Translations under genes and position numbers: made by a program
Shown: piece by piece, positions 17,691 through 27,775 of the stretch
How the letters are laid out: every line of letters begins with the position of its first letter
Position numbering within the stretch: position 1 is the stretch's first letter
The notes under the pieces: generated by a model
Databases searched by the model: none
What the model was told of the DNA's origin: nothing
The model's input: the letters and a program-made list of their open reading frames with translations, nothing else
Source of the DNA: Calothrix sp. 336/3
Lineage (GTDB): Bacteria > Cyanobacteriota > Cyanobacteriia > Cyanobacteriales > Nostocaceae
Assembly (NCBI RefSeq): GCF_000734895.2
Contig: NZ_CP011382.1
Location: 1,900,700-1,964,699 of the forward strand
Direction of reading: 5' to 3'
Length of the DNA stretch: 64,000 nt

Positions 17691-18965
17691 GTGCGTATCG
17701 CAATAATTGCTATGGGAAGTTTGGGGGATGTTCAACCTTATATTGCTTTGGGAAAAGGTTTGAAGGAAGCTGGTTATTGGGTGCGACTCGTAACCCATGA
17801 AAACTTTGCAGAACTGGTGAATTCCCACGGATTAGAATTCTGCCCTGTTCGCGGTGATATACAATCGATTGCAGAAAGCAAGGAAATGCGGGAGCTTTTG
17901 GAGAAAGGAAATTTCCTGGCGATTACTTCGTACACAGCAAAACAAGCCCAACAGGCAGCAATTGATTGGGCTAATGACGGTATAGTTGCCTGTGAGGGAA
18001 TGGATTTGTTGATTGTGGGAGTTGGGGGACTGTACTTGGGACTTGCCCTCGCAGAGAAGTTGCACCTGCCATTGCTACAAGCCTACGTTTTTCCTTTTAC
18101 ACCCACAAAAGCCTTTCCGAGTGTGCTTTTTCCCCAATCTCTATCCCAGTTTGGAGGTTGGTTTAATTATTTATCCCACCATTTGACCAGACAAATAATG
18201 TGGCAGGGATTTCGGACAGGCGATCGCTTGATGCGACAGCAAGTGCTGGGTTTAAAAGCTGCCTCATTTTGGGGAGCATACAAGAGTGAAATTCTACAGC
18301 AATACCCAATTATCTATGGTTTCAGCCCGTCGGTAATCCCTAAACCATCAGATTGGCGTAATACCCATGTGACTGGCTATTGGTTTTTGGATTCAGCACC
18401 AGATTGGCAACCACCCTCAGCTTTGATGGAGTTTCTGGAAAGTGGCTCACCTCCTATTTATATCGGGTTTGGCAGTATGAGTAGTAAAAACCCGCAAGAG
18501 ACTACCGCACTTGTTCTGGAAGCGCTGGAGCAAACTCAACAACGTGCTATTCTGCTCTCTGGTTGGGGCGGTTTGGGTACAAAAAATTTACCCAATACGG
18601 TTTTTCCGATAGATTCAATACCTCACTCCTGGCTATTCCCCCGCGTTGCAGCTGTTGTGCATCATGGTGGTGCGGGGACAACATCTGCTGGTCTTCGGGC
18701 TGGAATTCCGACAATTATTATTCCTTACTTTGGAGACCAAGGTTTTTGGGGAGAGCGTGTAACTCAATTAGGGGTTGGAGTCAAACCGATTCCACGCAAA
18801 CAACTGACAGCACGAAAACTTGCAGAAGCGATTCAACAGGTTTTGACAGATGCAGATATGCGTCAACGTGCAGCGAATCTGGGAGCGAGAATTCAAGCTG
18901 AAGAGGGAATTATAGGTGCAGTTGCTGTCATTGAGGAAATCAGAAAAAATGTGACATATGGCTAA
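17691..18965 (+). CDS. UGT-type (GT1) glycosyltransferase
   Basis: This 424-aa protein starts at GTG with AAAGGAG 8 bp upstream. The N-terminal nucleotide-sugar fold opens with IIAMGSLGDVQPYIALGKGLKEAG. The C-terminal UDP-sugar binding signature is present: PRVAAVVHHGGAGTTSAGL, then AGIPTIIIPYFGDQGFWGERV, with the conserved HHGGAGT and final DQ. It resembles sterol/macrolide-type glucosyltransferases (MGT/UGT80-like) that sugar lipophilic acceptors. The acceptor is unknown. Control by the divergent TetR repressor is likely. A role in detoxifying or decorating a small molecule would fit. Confidence 0.85.
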   Translation: MRIAIIAMGSLGDVQPYIALGKGLKEAGYWVRLVTHENFAELVNSHGLEFCPVRGDIQSIAESKEMRELLEKGNFLAITSYTAKQAQQAAIDWANDGIVACEGMDLLIVGVGGLYLGLALAEKLHLPLLQAYVFPFTPTKAFPSVLFPQSLSQFGGWFNYLSHHLTRQIMWQGFRTGDRLMRQQVLGLKAASFWGAYKSEILQQYPIIYGFSPSVIPKPSDWRNTHVTGYWFLDSAPDWQPPSALMEFLESGSPPIYIGFGSMSSKNPQETTALVLEALEQTQQRAILLSGWGGLGTKNLPNTVFPIDSIPHSWLFPRVAAVVHHGGAGTTSAGLRAGIPTIIIPYFGDQGFWGERVTQLGVGVKPIPRKQLTARKLAEAIQQVLTDADMRQRAANLGARIQAEEGIIGAVAVIEEIRKNVTYG

Positions 18966-18972
18966 AGCTAAG

Positions 18973-19062
18973 TTACATTTCTGGGGCTAATTTGATAGTT
19001 CCATAAAGCTGTTCTAACTCAGCAATATCTAAATGTTTGGCTATATTGATTCGTTTCGGCAT
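18973..19062 (-). pseudogene. 5' scrap of an IS630-type transposase gene
   Basis: A 29-codon frame reads MPKRINIAKHLDIAELEQLY and then TIKLAPEM before a stop. The first 20 residues look like the N-terminus of cyanobacterial IS630-type transposases (MPKRLNIA.HL...ELEQRY). Nothing else of such a gene is present. The remaining sequence of this 0.3 kb gap shows no gene. Confidence 0.4.
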
Positions 19063-19274
19063 AGTTCATCGTTTTTATTCAGACTTTTATCATAAGTAAT
19101 TATCCGAACATGATATTATCACTCTATATGAACTAAGGCATGAGTTGACACTCCTCTGGCTAAAACTAAGGGGATTCTTGAATCTAAGACCTAACTTGCT
19201 CTTGCAGGTTTTCACCAACAAGAGTAGAGGTTTCATCTGGGCAAGCGTTGTTCAACTTATTTTTACACGACTCC

Positions 19275-21701
19275 TTAGTAAGGCCACTTCCAGTTGAGGA
19301 TTTCTGGCTTATCTATACCGTGCTTGTGAGCATAATTGCGGTTGTTAATAATTTCGTTCTTCATCCGCTCTCTAACATAGACAGCAGCAGAACCCAGCAT
19401 CGGAACCCGATCAATCACGTCAATCACCAGATTGAACCGATCAACTTGGTTGTTGATAGCTAACTCAAGTGGTGTGTTAATGCTGCCCTTTTCCTTGTAA
19501 CCACGCACATGAATATTTTCATGGTTAGTGCGACGGTAAGCCAGTTTGTGAATCAGCCAGGGATAGCCGTGGAAGTTGAAAATAACAGGCTTATCTGTGG
19601 TAAAAAGACTATCGAAATCCCAGTCTGATAGTCCATGTGGATGTTCTGTATCTGGTTGCAACTTGTACAGATCAACAACATTAATAAACCGCACCTTGAG
19701 ATCAGGAAACTCATCTCTTAAGATGGCAGTTGCCGCTAAGGCTTCCATAGTCACAACATCTCCGCAAGATACCATGACGACATCGGGGAGATCAGGTTCT
19801 TGCCCATGATGGTCGTTGCTTGCCCATTCCCAGATGCCGATGCCTTTAGTGCAATGGGCGATCGCTTCTTCTATGCTGAGAAACTGGAGGTGTTTTTGCT
19901 TATCTGCAACGATGACGTTGACGTAATTGGTACTACGTAGGCAATGATCAGCTACAGAAAGTAGACAGTTAGCATCGGGAGGTAGATAAATCCGGGTAAC
20001 ATTGGCACTCTTATTCGTCACCAAATCTATGAATCCTGGATCTTGATGGCTAAAACCGTTGTTGTCTTGTCGCCAAACAGTAGAGGATAGTAAGATATTC
20101 TCAGAAGAAATCGGCGATCGCCAAGCAACTTCATTTTTGCTGATTTCCAGCCACTTGGCGTGCTGGTTAAACATAGAGTCAACAACGTGAGCAAAAGCTT
20201 CGTAGCTGTGGAAGAAACCATGTCGCCCAGATAAAAGATAGCCTTCCAGCCAGCCGAACAGGTTATGTTCACTGAGCATTTCCATCACTCGCCCATCGGT
20301 AGATAGTTCGCTACCATCTGCATCTTCAGGCAGAATATCTGCCAACCAGGTTTTCTCGCTCACTTCGTAGACAGCACTGAGTCGATTGGAAGCGGTTTCA
20401 TCTGGGCCGAATATGCGGAAATTAGTCATGTTATTACGCATGATATCTCGCAAGAAGTTCCCTAGAGGCTTAGTGTTTTCCACCTCAACTGCACCTGGTT
20501 TGGATACCTCAACTGCATTGTTGCGGAAGTCGGGTAGGCGCAATTCTTTCCGCAGAATTCCACCGTTAGCAACGGGATTGGCACTGATGCGGCGATTACC
20601 AATCGGAGCTAGCTTTTTGAGTTCGGGAATCAGACTACCATGCTCATCAAATAATTCCTCTGGCTGGTAACTTTTCATCCATTGTTCTAAAATCTTCAGA
20701 TGGTCAGGATTAGTCGTTACATCTGTGATTGGTACTTGGTGCGATCGCCAAAATCCCTCTAATTTATGACCGTCTATTTCTGCCGGCGCAGTCCAGCCTT
20801 TGGGGGTGCGAAGGACAATCATCGGCCAACGAGGACGCTTGGCAACACCTGAAATCCTAGCTTCGGTTTGAATTTTTTTGATTTCCAAAATCACTGTTTC
20901 TAGGGTTGCTGCCATCAATTGATGCACTTGCGCTGGATCATGCCCTTCCACAAAGTAAGGTGTATAGCCATACCCCTTGAATAAGTCCTCTAGTTCCTCG
21001 TGGCTGATGCGGGCTAGGATGGTGGGGTTAGCAATCTTGTAGCCATTCAAATGCAAGATTGGTAAAACTGCACCATCCCGAATGGGGTTGATAAATTTAT
21101 TGGAATGCCAAGCTGTTGCCAGAGGGCCTGTTTCTGCTTCCCCGTCACCAATAACTGCTGTCACAATCAAATCCGGGTTATCAAAAGCAGCGCCGTAAGC
21201 GTGGGAGAGGCTGTAACCTAACTCGCCGCCTTCGTGAATCGAGCCAGGAGTTTCAGGTGTGCAGTGACTACCAATTCCACCAGGAAAGGAGAACTGTTTG
21301 AAAAACTTCAGCATACCTTCCTCGTCCTGGCTCTTATCAGGATAAACCTCAGAATAGGTTCCTTCTAAGTATGTCGGCCCAAGAATGCCCGGAGCGCCAT
21401 GACCGGGGCCTGCGATGTAAATCACATCCAAATTATATTTCTTGATTAAACGGTTGAGATGGACGTAAATAAAGCTTAAACCGGGACTTGAACCCCAGTG
21501 TCCTAACAAACGATTTTTGATGTGTCCTGGCTTGAGGGGTTGTTTGAGCAGTGGATTATCTTGCAAATAGATCATGCCTAGAGCTAGATAGTTGCAAGCA
21601 CGCCAGTAAGCATTTATTTGATACAGTTCTTCAGTACTAAGTGGAGCAGATTTGTCTTGTTTCACATCTGAAGACTTTGGCTTAGAAGGAGAAATAGTCA
21701 T
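19275..21701 (-). CDS. xpkA: phosphoketolase (xylulose-5-P/fructose-6-P)
   Basis: This 808-aa thiamine-diphosphate enzyme splits xylulose-5-phosphate (and often fructose-6-phosphate) with phosphate to acetyl-phosphate plus glyceraldehyde-3-phosphate or erythrose-4-phosphate. Conserved blocks are present: [39 protein letters not shown], the ThDP motif [17 protein letters not shown], and [10 protein letters not shown]. The length is normal. In cyanobacteria it works in dark or stress carbon flow and acetyl-phosphate formation. Here it heads a long stretch of stress-type genes; no acetate kinase or phosphotransacetylase is next to it. The ATG start ([12 protein letters not shown]) leaves a 97-bp spacer to the next gene. 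Confidence 0.95.
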   Translation of the reverse strand: MTISPSKPKSSDVKQDKSAPLSTEELYQINAYWRACNYLALGMIYLQDNPLLKQPLKPGHIKNRLLGHWGSSPGLSFIYVHLNRLIKKYNLDVIYIAGPGHGAPGILGPTYLEGTYSEVYPDKSQDEEGMLKFFKQFSFPGGIGSHCTPETPGSIHEGGELGYSLSHAYGAAFDNPDLIVTAVIGDGEAETGPLATAWHSNKFINPIRDGAVLPILHLNGYKIANPTILARISHEELEDLFKGYGYTPYFVEGHDPAQVHQLMAATLETVILEIKKIQTEARISGVAKRPRWPMIVLRTPKGWTAPAEIDGHKLEGFWRSHQVPITDVTTNPDHLKILEQWMKSYQPEELFDEHGSLIPELKKLAPIGNRRISANPVANGGILRKELRLPDFRNNAVEVSKPGAVEVENTKPLGNFLRDIMRNNMTNFRIFGPDETASNRLSAVYEVSEKTWLADILPEDADGSELSTDGRVMEMLSEHNLFGWLEGYLLSGRHGFFHSYEAFAHVVDSMFNQHAKWLEISKNEVAWRSPISSENILLSSTVWRQDNNGFSHQDPGFIDLVTNKSANVTRIYLPPDANCLLSVADHCLRSTNYVNVIVADKQKHLQFLSIEEAIAHCTKGIGIWEWASNDHHGQEPDLPDVVMVSCGDVVTMEALAATAILRDEFPDLKVRFINVVDLYKLQPDTEHPHGLSDWDFDSLFTTDKPVIFNFHGYPWLIHKLAYRRTNHENIHVRGYKEKGSINTPLELAINNQVDRFNLVIDVIDRVPMLGSAAVYVRERMKNEIINNRNYAHKHGIDKPEILNWKWPY

Positions 21702-21798
21702 AGAGTCTGAATCCTACTCATTTATTTTTGGTTAAAGAATCGCTGAACACGCGATATTTCTTCATAACTAAAAGAATGCGATCGCATCTTTTTACCTC

Positions 21799-22248
21799 TC
21801 ATCGTTTTGCCTTCGGATAAAACAAATATGTCACCCACTCACTCAGTGGGTTTTCATGTTCTGCCAAAGAGTTATCGCCTTGACAAATAAATGTCACAAA
21901 GTAATATAGTTGCTCTTGCGTGTGGACAAACTTACCGTATTCTATCTGCCGAGTTATTTCCACAGAGGTAGCCTTGTCTAATGCGGGGAGAGGGAAAAGT
22001 TTTAAGCTCACATTTAATGGAGGTGATTCAACGAGGTCTTTAATCCCTCTATCTACTATGAGTAAAATTACCCACTCCTGACCCCACGGCTGCGGATCGG
22101 GAGAAACAATTTGTAGGCAAGGGGTGTTTTTATCGACCCAATACCATGCACCCTGATTAAAAGATTCAACAGGGATGTAATTGTTTTGGGGTGGCAATTT
22201 TCCTATAAATTTGAGAAAATCTGTATCTTGGCGATCGGTTAGGTTCAT
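21799..22248 (-). CDS. hypothetical protein upstream of phosphoketolase
   Basis: A 149-aa soluble-looking protein (FIGKLPPQNNYIPVESFNQG, WYWVDKNTPCLQIVSPDPQP, WVTYLFYPKAKR). It has no signal peptide, membrane segment or known motif. It is on the same strand as the phosphoketolase gene and 97 bp upstream, so the two may be co-transcribed. I do not recognise the family. Confidence 0.6.
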   Translation of the reverse strand: MNLTDRQDTDFLKFIGKLPPQNNYIPVESFNQGAWYWVDKNTPCLQIVSPDPQPWGQEWVILLIVDRGIKDLVESPPLNVSLKLFPLPALDKATSVEITRQIEYGKFVHTQEQLYYFVTFICQGDNSLAEHENPLSEWVTYLFYPKAKR

Positions 22249-22394
22249 TGTGATAATTCCTGACTACAGTACCTAGTATTTTTAAGGCTTTGATATTGCG
22301 GATTGTTCTCTTAGGAGTTCTTAAATCCGAAACTAAACAAATTATGAAATTAGCTTTAGAATGTAATGGGTAATAGCTGTTATCAGACAGGAAA

Positions 22395-22694
22395 TTGCAT
22401 GAGATAAGATTCTTAGGTGAAAGTATTTATGCTGTGCTAAATAAATTGACGGCTATGGAAGCAGATAATAGAGAGCATATCCCAATTATTCTGACTTCAA
22501 CATCTGCCACAAGTACTATCCAACAAATTTTTAAGATAGAGTTTGCCGGATATTTACTCAAACCAATTGACATTAATAAATTAGTGGTCATGATAGAGAA
22601 ACTAGTACTAATTACAAAAGTTAATATAATAGGAAAAAATAACTATGGACTAATCCAAAAAAGCAGAACACTTATGTCTCACCAAAAAAGCTAA
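22395..22694 (+). pseudogene. remnant of a response-regulator receiver domain
   Basis: The frame has no ATG start (TTG) and reads IPIILTSTSATSTIQQIFKI then EFAGYLLKPIDINKLVVMIEKL. This is the beta4-alpha5 half of a receiver domain, including the conserved switch Ser/Thr region and the Lys in LLKPID. The phospho-acceptor Asp half is missing, and the tail beyond about residue 70 is not receiver-like. No output domain or kinase is nearby. It is a decayed two-component fragment. Confidence 0.5.
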
Positions 22695-22815
22695 ATTCTA
22701 GCGATCGCTTTTACTGGCAATGCTGAATGCGCTTGCGTCTGTATATCCAACAGTCTTTGGTGAAGCAGTTAGTAAAAGAAACAGCCAAAACGCTTAAATC
22801 TTCTCTAAAAACATC

Positions 22816-22998
22816 ATGGAAACAGTAGGAAATAACTCACTAGATATAAGCCAGATTAGCCCTAAAGTAAAAGAGCTAATTAAGCAATATGCTGCTGTAA
22901 ATAACTGTACACAGGCTGAAATGCTAGAATATATTGTCTTGGAGTGGAACACCCAACAAAGCGAAAGTGAACGACCATCAGGAGACGAAGATGAATAG
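22816..22998 (+). CDS. small hypothetical protein
   Basis: A 60-aa acidic-tailed protein (ISPKVKELIKQYAAVNNCTQ, AEMLEYIVLEWNTQQSESER). The middle could be a ribbon-helix-helix-like or short helical hairpin fold. The ATG follows AACATC without a clear Shine-Dalgarno sequence. It is convergent with the Mg-type ATPase gene, 57 bp away. Codon use looks real, but the gene is short. Confidence 0.45.
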   Translation: METVGNNSLDISQISPKVKELIKQYAAVNNCTQAEMLEYIVLEWNTQQSESERPSGDEDE

Positions 22999-23055
22999 TT
23001 TTTTTCTACAAGCCCTTGGCGTAAATCAAATAGGAATGCTATGTACACTTGACCA

Positions 23056-25575
23056 CTAAAATTTTACGTGGTTGTAAAAAACTCGTTTAACATTCTCAGC
23101 CGCAGTCACGTAGAACACCACGATCGCCCCCAGAACTAGCACAAAACTCAACGGCAATGGTTGAAATCCGAATAGCCTTGCCAACGGTGTCCAAGGAATG
23201 ATTATTGTCACTCCGATAGTCGCCAGGGTTGCCATCAACAAGTATTTTCCTGGCTTACTGTTGAAAATGGATTGGCGGGTACGAACGACTAGCACAACCA
23301 GCGATGCAGAAATAACAGACTCCAAAAACCAGCCTGTTCTAAACTGTTCTGGTTGAGCGTGTAGCAGCAACAGCAGCGCCCCAAAGGTGAGATAATCAAA
23401 TATTGAACTCAGCAAACCAAACACAATCATAAAGTTGCGGATAAACTTGATATCCATCCGCCGAGGTTTGTTGACTAACTCCCTATCTACCCGATCTGTG
23501 GCGATCGTTAATTCTGGGAAATCGGTGAGGAGGTTCGTCAGCAAAATCTGACTGGGTAAAAGCGGCAAAAAGGGCAGAAACAGAGAAATTCCCGCCATAC
23601 TAAACATATTGCCAAAATTGGCGCTAGTTGCCATAAATACATACTTTAAAGTGTTGGCAAATGTAATCCGTCCTTCCTTTACACCTTCGACAAGGACATT
23701 TAAATCCTTTTCCATCAACACAATATCAGCAGCTTCTTTAGCGACATCAACTGCACTCTCAACGGAGATGCCAACATCAGCCGCATGAAGTGCAGAGGCA
23801 TCATTAATGCCGTCTCCCAGATATCCGACTACATTCCCCGCTTTTTTGAGGGCGATAATGATGCGCTCTTTTTGGTTTGGCTCTACCTCGGCAAAGACAT
23901 TTGTTTGCTGTACTCGATGCATCAAGGCTTCATCACTGAGCTTTTCTAGTTCGGAACCTGTCAACGCCTTAGGTTGAGGCAATCCTACCTGCTGAATGAT
24001 ACTCATCGCCACCGCCTTGCTATCTCCGGTAATCATCTTCGGGGTGATTCCCAGCAGTTGCAACTCTTTGAGGGTGTCAGCAATGCCAGCTTTTGGCGGA
24101 TCGAACAGAGCCAGGTAGCCGAGAAATGTCATGTTCGTTTCATCGTCTTTGCTGAAAGAATCTTGATTAAAATCGCGATAAGCCACACCCAAGGCTCTAA
24201 ATCCCTTTCTTCCCAAGTCTTCAGCCTGTTGGTGGAGTTTTTGTTGCTGATCTGCAATGTCAATAGTTTTCCCCTCAACAGTCTCAACATTTGAGCAAAC
24301 ATCCAGAATATTTTTCAGTGCGCCTTTAGTGATAATTAAATGCTTACTTTCTTGCTTGAATAAGATGCTTAGACGTTTGCGGTTAAAGTCATAAGGCACT
24401 TCATCTAGCTTTTGATAGCCAGAAATATCGAAGGTTTTGTATTCACGAATCGCTGCATCAATGGGATTAACATAACCAGACTCAGATGCGGCATTCAAAT
24501 AAGCGTAAAGTAGAACATGATCGCTTTCTTTCCCCTCCACATCAACCGCAGAGTGAATTTTCACCTCTCCTTCCGTCAGCGTCCCCGTTTTATCGGTGCA
24601 AAACACATTCATACTGCCAAAGTTTTCAATTGCAGGTAAGCGCTTTACAATCACCTGCTTTTTCGCCATTTTCTTGGCACCACGAGCTAAGTTAACACTG
24701 ACGATCGCAGGTAACAATTGAGGAGTCAAACCCACCGCCAGCGCCAGAGAAAATAGAAAGGATTCCAGTACTGGGCGATGGAGATAGACGTTAGCGACAA
24801 AAATTAGCACTACCAAAATTAGTGTTACTTCCATGAGAAAGTAGCCAAACTTACCCAATCCGATTTCAAATTCGGTTTCGGGAGGTCTGAGTTTCAGCCG
24901 TTCTGATACTTTGCCGAATTCAGTTTCTTTTCCAGTATGAACAACTACTGCGATCGCTGTTCCACTAATTACATTGGTTCCCATATAGAGGGAATTGGTG
25001 CGTTGGGCTAGTCCAGTTTCCGCAGGTAATACGCCACTTAACTTGTCAACTGGATAGGTTTCTCCTGTCAGTGCTGCTTCATCCACCGATAAATCTTTCG
25101 ACTCTAAAACGAGACAATCACCCGGAATATTTTTACCCGCACAAAGTACCACAATATCGCCCCTGACTATTTCCTCAGTGGGGATTTCTTGAGATTCCCC
25201 ATCCCTCAAAACAGTTGCTTTAACTTGCACTAATGCCAATAATTTTTCGACAGCATTCGAGGCTCCTCGCTCTTGCCAAAATCCTAATAGCCCACTGATG
25301 AAGACGATCGCCAAAATGATTATGGCATCTGCCACATCTTTCAGAAAAATCGATAACACCGCCGCAAAAATCAGAATCAAGATAATCGGACTCTTGAACT
25401 GATTGAGCAACAGCATCCATGCGCTGGATTCATGTTTCTGTTTGAGGCTGTTTGCGCCGTACTCGCTCAGGCGTTGTTTGGCATCTTGACGGCTTAACCC
25501 AGAGGTTTTAGAGTGCGTCTGCTGAAGCACTTGATCCGTGGACAAGCTCCAAAACGTGGAGAGTTGGGGATTCAT
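23056..25575 (-). CDS. P-type cation ATPase, MgtA/MgtB-like (P3B)
   Basis: This 839-aa P-type ATPase has the actuator loop with TGE (DEAALTGETYPVDK), the phosphorylation site CTDKTGTLT with Asp328, the hinge MITGDSKAVA, and GDGINDASALHAADVGISV. Layout and the C-terminal six-helix bundle are of the MgtA type, which imports Mg2+. The membrane motif before the phosphorylation domain reads VGLTPQLLPAIV (residues 284-289), where enterobacterial MgtA has TPEMLPMIV: Gln replaces Glu. The PepSY-type gene lies 44 bp upstream on the same strand. Ion specificity is therefore likely Mg2+ but unproven. Confidence 0.85.
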   Translation of the reverse strand: MNPQLSTFWSLSTDQVLQQTHSKTSGLSRQDAKQRLSEYGANSLKQKHESSAWMLLLNQFKSPIILILIFAAVLSIFLKDVADAIIILAIVFISGLLGFWQERGASNAVEKLLALVQVKATVLRDGESQEIPTEEIVRGDIVVLCAGKNIPGDCLVLESKDLSVDEAALTGETYPVDKLSGVLPAETGLAQRTNSLYMGTNVISGTAIAVVVHTGKETEFGKVSERLKLRPPETEFEIGLGKFGYFLMEVTLILVVLIFVANVYLHRPVLESFLFSLALAVGLTPQLLPAIVSVNLARGAKKMAKKQVIVKRLPAIENFGSMNVFCTDKTGTLTEGEVKIHSAVDVEGKESDHVLLYAYLNAASESGYVNPIDAAIREYKTFDISGYQKLDEVPYDFNRKRLSILFKQESKHLIITKGALKNILDVCSNVETVEGKTIDIADQQQKLHQQAEDLGRKGFRALGVAYRDFNQDSFSKDDETNMTFLGYLALFDPPKAGIADTLKELQLLGITPKMITGDSKAVAMSIIQQVGLPQPKALTGSELEKLSDEALMHRVQQTNVFAEVEPNQKERIIIALKKAGNVVGYLGDGINDASALHAADVGISVESAVDVAKEAADIVLMEKDLNVLVEGVKEGRITFANTLKYVFMATSANFGNMFSMAGISLFLPFLPLLPSQILLTNLLTDFPELTIATDRVDRELVNKPRRMDIKFIRNFMIVFGLLSSIFDYLTFGALLLLLHAQPEQFRTGWFLESVISASLVVLVVRTRQSIFNSKPGKYLLMATLATIGVTIIIPWTPLARLFGFQPLPLSFVLVLGAIVVFYVTAAENVKRVFYNHVKF

Positions 25576-25619
25576 CGGTTTGGTTTTCTGCGGTTAGTGA
25601 AGCAACAATGGTTATTCAG

Positions 25620-25925
25620 CTAACCCTTTTTAGAAGTATGCTGCATATGAAACCACATATAAATTCCTGTAAAAAGCAAGATGAACAAGCCGAGAGCATT
25701 CAGGAAGGGATAAATAAGTTCTAGATTAAGTGCGCCAAAATGTCCCTTGTGCCAATCTAATAACCAGTAAAACCCATCTTTTTTACCTGCTAAATCAACA
25801 ATCTGAAAAATAGTTCCTGTAATTGTTGTCAGCAATAAAGGTAACAACATAATAGGTGCAAGTATGCTGTGCAGATGGCTGATTTTTTGAAAATAGTGGC
25901 TATGATTTTTTGTGGTTGTCATCAA
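25620..25925 (-). CDS. PepSY-associated TM-type small membrane protein
   Basis: This 101-aa protein has two long membrane helices (about residues 18-44 LHSILAPIMLLPLLLTTITG and 69-92 LIYPFLNALGLFILLFTGIYMW). Between them lies WLLDWHKGHFG. H...TG and WHKGHFG are characteristic of PepSY-associated membrane proteins, whose histidines may bind heme or metal. It sits 44 bp upstream of the MgtA-like ATPase gene and is likely in one transcript with it. Confidence 0.7.
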   Translation of the reverse strand: MMTTTKNHSHYFQKISHLHSILAPIMLLPLLLTTITGTIFQIVDLAGKKDGFYWLLDWHKGHFGALNLELIYPFLNALGLFILLFTGIYMWFHMQHTSKKG

Positions 25926-26027
25926 ATAATTTCCTTATCTATAACCTTTGTAGAGATATAGCAATGCTACGTCTCTACATTGTTTTTCACCAGATGTCTA
26001 ATGTTGGCAGATTAATAGTTCAAAGCC

Positions 26028-26744
26028 TTAAACAGGGACAGACAAGCTGATTTCATGACTGATTTTGCCTAGCATTTGCTTCGCCTGACTAACATCATCC
26101 TTGTTGCCTGTCACCAGAATAATAAACTCGCCAGCTTGGATTTTAGTCTCGTACCTGAGTATCTCGTGCTTCGGTATTCCTAACCCACCTAACGCACCAG
26201 CTAGTCCCCCGACAGCAGCAGTACCAGCACCACCAACAAGGGTTCCTTCCAACCAGCCTGCCAATACTCCCACAATGGGACCAGCAATGATGATCGGCGC
26301 GACTCCGGGAATAAATACCATTCCAGCCCCTGCTAAAATGCCAAATAAACCGCCGACGAAGCTACCCCAATAAGCACCTCCAGTGGCTCCAGTTTTGGCT
26401 GTATCTTTCCAGGTGAGAAATCCCCGCACATTTTCTGTGGTTTGGTAGTCTTTACCAATGATTGAGAGCTTTTGCACTTAGTGGTGCAGAAAAGTCCTGG
26501 AATCCTTATAAATAAAGGATTTTCGACGAGACGGATATTTTAGCGTTTCTCAAAAAATGGAACGAGGATAATAGCTTTCAGGCGCTATTTTGACCATCTA
26601 CGCAGTCCGTCATGAGACTCAGAAAAGTTTTCTGCACCACCAAGGCTTTTGCATATCGAAGCCTGATTTTTGTAGCTCCAATACAACCCTTTCTGCTTCT
26701 GCATGGGAAGGGAAATGGGCAACAACGGTATGTGTATATGTCAT
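26028..26744 (-). pseudogene. general-stress-type glycine-zipper membrane protein, split by a MITE
   Basis: The 5' part starts at ATG 26744 and gives TYTHTVVAHFPSHAEAERVV, then LELQKSGFDMQK. The 3' part (26476-26028) continues exactly with LSIIGKDYQTTENVRGF. It then has a Gly-rich membrane hairpin (GSFVGGLFGILAGAGMVFIPG, AGALGGLGIP) and ends KISHEISLSVPV. Removing the 168-bp insert and one 9-bp duplication restores one uninterrupted frame of about 179 codons. Uninterrupted relatives are annotated as general stress proteins (YflT-like start followed by a glycine zipper). Currently the 5' frame stops after KLF inside the insert; a GTG at 26477-26475 could start a truncated product. Confidence 0.8.
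26477..26644. mobile_element. 168-bp MITE with 9-bp target duplication
   Basis: The terminal inverted repeats CTTAGTGGTGCAGAAAAGT (26477-26495) and, on the other strand from 26644, CTTGGTGGTGCAGAAAACT match at 17 of 19 positions. The 9-bp sequence GCTTTTGCA flanks it on both sides (26468-26476 and 26645-26653). There is no coding capacity. It interrupts the general-stress gene, so the insertion is recent enough that both gene halves still align cleanly. No parent transposase was seen in this window. Confidence 0.85.
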
Positions 26745-26793
26745 GAGTTTGGCTCTTATATGTATGTCAAATAGTTCTCAGACAAGCTTGGTT

Positions 26794-27219
26794 TTACTTT
26801 TTCGTAGTTACCGCAGCAACTTCAGCATCTAGTCTGGCAGCGATCGCTTCTAAGGTGGCTTTTTCAGCTTCTTCAAGGGTGGCGATCGCTAGAAAGGTTG
26901 CCGTCGCTGCATGGTTTTCAGCTTTATCTGCCCGATGTTCAAGCTTCTTTACTTTGCGGCTCGTTTTCCATTCCTCAACATGGGACTTCACTTCAGATTC
27001 TTTTTCTTCAAATTGAGTTTTCAGCTTTGCTCGGTACTCGTCGAATTCTTGTTTTTTAGCATCCAGTTTTGTTTTCACTTCTTCAAGTTGGGATTCAATC
27101 TCAATTTGAGTTTTTTTCGGAGCAGATTGAATACTTGCCTTCAGCGATTTTACCCTTTCTTCAACTGCTTCTAGATTGTCATGCAGATTTTTAGTGAAGT
27201 TATCAATTGCAGTACTCAT
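26794..27219 (-). CDS. coiled-coil hypothetical protein
   Basis: A 141-aa, highly charged, almost entirely helical protein (NLEAVEERVKSLKASIQSAP, EEVKTKLDAKKQEFDEYRAK, RKVKKLEHRADKAENHAATA). It ends in an Ala-rich helix. Heptad patterning suggests a long coiled coil. It has no membrane segment or catalytic motif. Similar small coiled-coil proteins sit in stress clusters of cyanobacteria; the role is unknown. The start ATG is preceded by GAGTAATT. Confidence 0.65.
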   Translation of the reverse strand: MSTAIDNFTKNLHDNLEAVEERVKSLKASIQSAPKKTQIEIESQLEEVKTKLDAKKQEFDEYRAKLKTQFEEKESEVKSHVEEWKTSRKVKKLEHRADKAENHAATATFLAIATLEEAEKATLEAIAARLDAEVAAVTTKK

Positions 27220-27329
27220 GATAATTACTCTAGTATGTTGAATTTATGAAATCTGGCTCTATAATCGTCAAGCTTAAAATTAAAGCTATGCTTGAGTTTT
27301 ACCACACATTTAATATTTACAAATTTTGA

Positions 27330-27395
27330 AATATATAACCTCTACCTTTTGAATGTTTTAGTATAAGTTATACAATTCAAACATTATTTAAGTAG
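27330..27395. promoter_or_regulatory. candidate regulatory inverted motif upstream of the coiled-coil gene
   Basis: CCTTTTGAATGTTTTAG and TACAATTCAAACATTA lie about 20 bp apart, with ATGTTT and AAACAT in inverted orientation. A very similar pair (ATTCAAACAT... CCTTTTGGATGTTTTA) occurs at about 35925-35955 upstream of the ABC exporter. A shared regulator is possible but untested. Confidence 0.3.
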
Positions 27396-27434
27396 GTCAG
27401 TGTGAAAATTTAAATGTATGTCATTACGAATGAA

Positions 27435-27500
27435 ACGTAGACACGAAGTGACGTGCCGAAGGCTAGTGAAATGTTCGCGTAGCGTGCCGTAGGCTCTAGC
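27435..27500. repeat. small dispersed repeats in a 0.4 kb gene-free gap
   Basis: Consecutive small units (ACGTAGACACGAAGTGACGT, CGTGCCGAAGGCTAG, GCGTAGCGTGCCGTAGGCTC) of the GC-richer dispersed type. The rest of 27220-27612 contains no gene. Confidence 0.5.
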
Positions 27501-27612
27501 AACCGCAACAGTTTTGTCAATTTTACATTCTGTTACATAGTTGGGTTTATTTTCATCGACTTACTTAAATCGTTTTTAAAAGTATTTTATATGGTAACAA
27601 GCTACTTCATTA

Positions 27613-27775
27613 GTGCGATCGGGGACTCGTCCAATCATTATCTCCACGGTTGGCGGTGCGATTGGTGTGGGATTAGGCATTGGATTCGCCTTTGCTGCTG
27701 ATGATTTATGCAGATGTCCCCCATTCGTAACTCCTGAAATCTGCAATCGCCGCCCTGGAAAACATCGGATTAGAC
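27613..27775 (+). pseudogene. possible FtsX/MacB-type permease scrap
   Basis: About 50 codons read IIISTVGGAIGVGLGIGFAF and then CPPFVTPEI. This resembles the last membrane helices of MacB/FtsX permeases (TVGGAIGIGLGI...PFV). There is no start region and the frame decays into antisense of the rhodanese gene. Confidence 0.3.

Noticed and set aside
22794..23048. Minus-strand 84-codon frame
   Set aside because: It is antisense to the small gene at 22816-22998, is rich in Ser/Phe/Cys and has no motif.
26590..26832. Plus-strand frame of 80 codons
   Set aside because: It is antisense to the 5' part of the split general-stress gene and crosses the MITE end; the minus strand explains the sequence fully.
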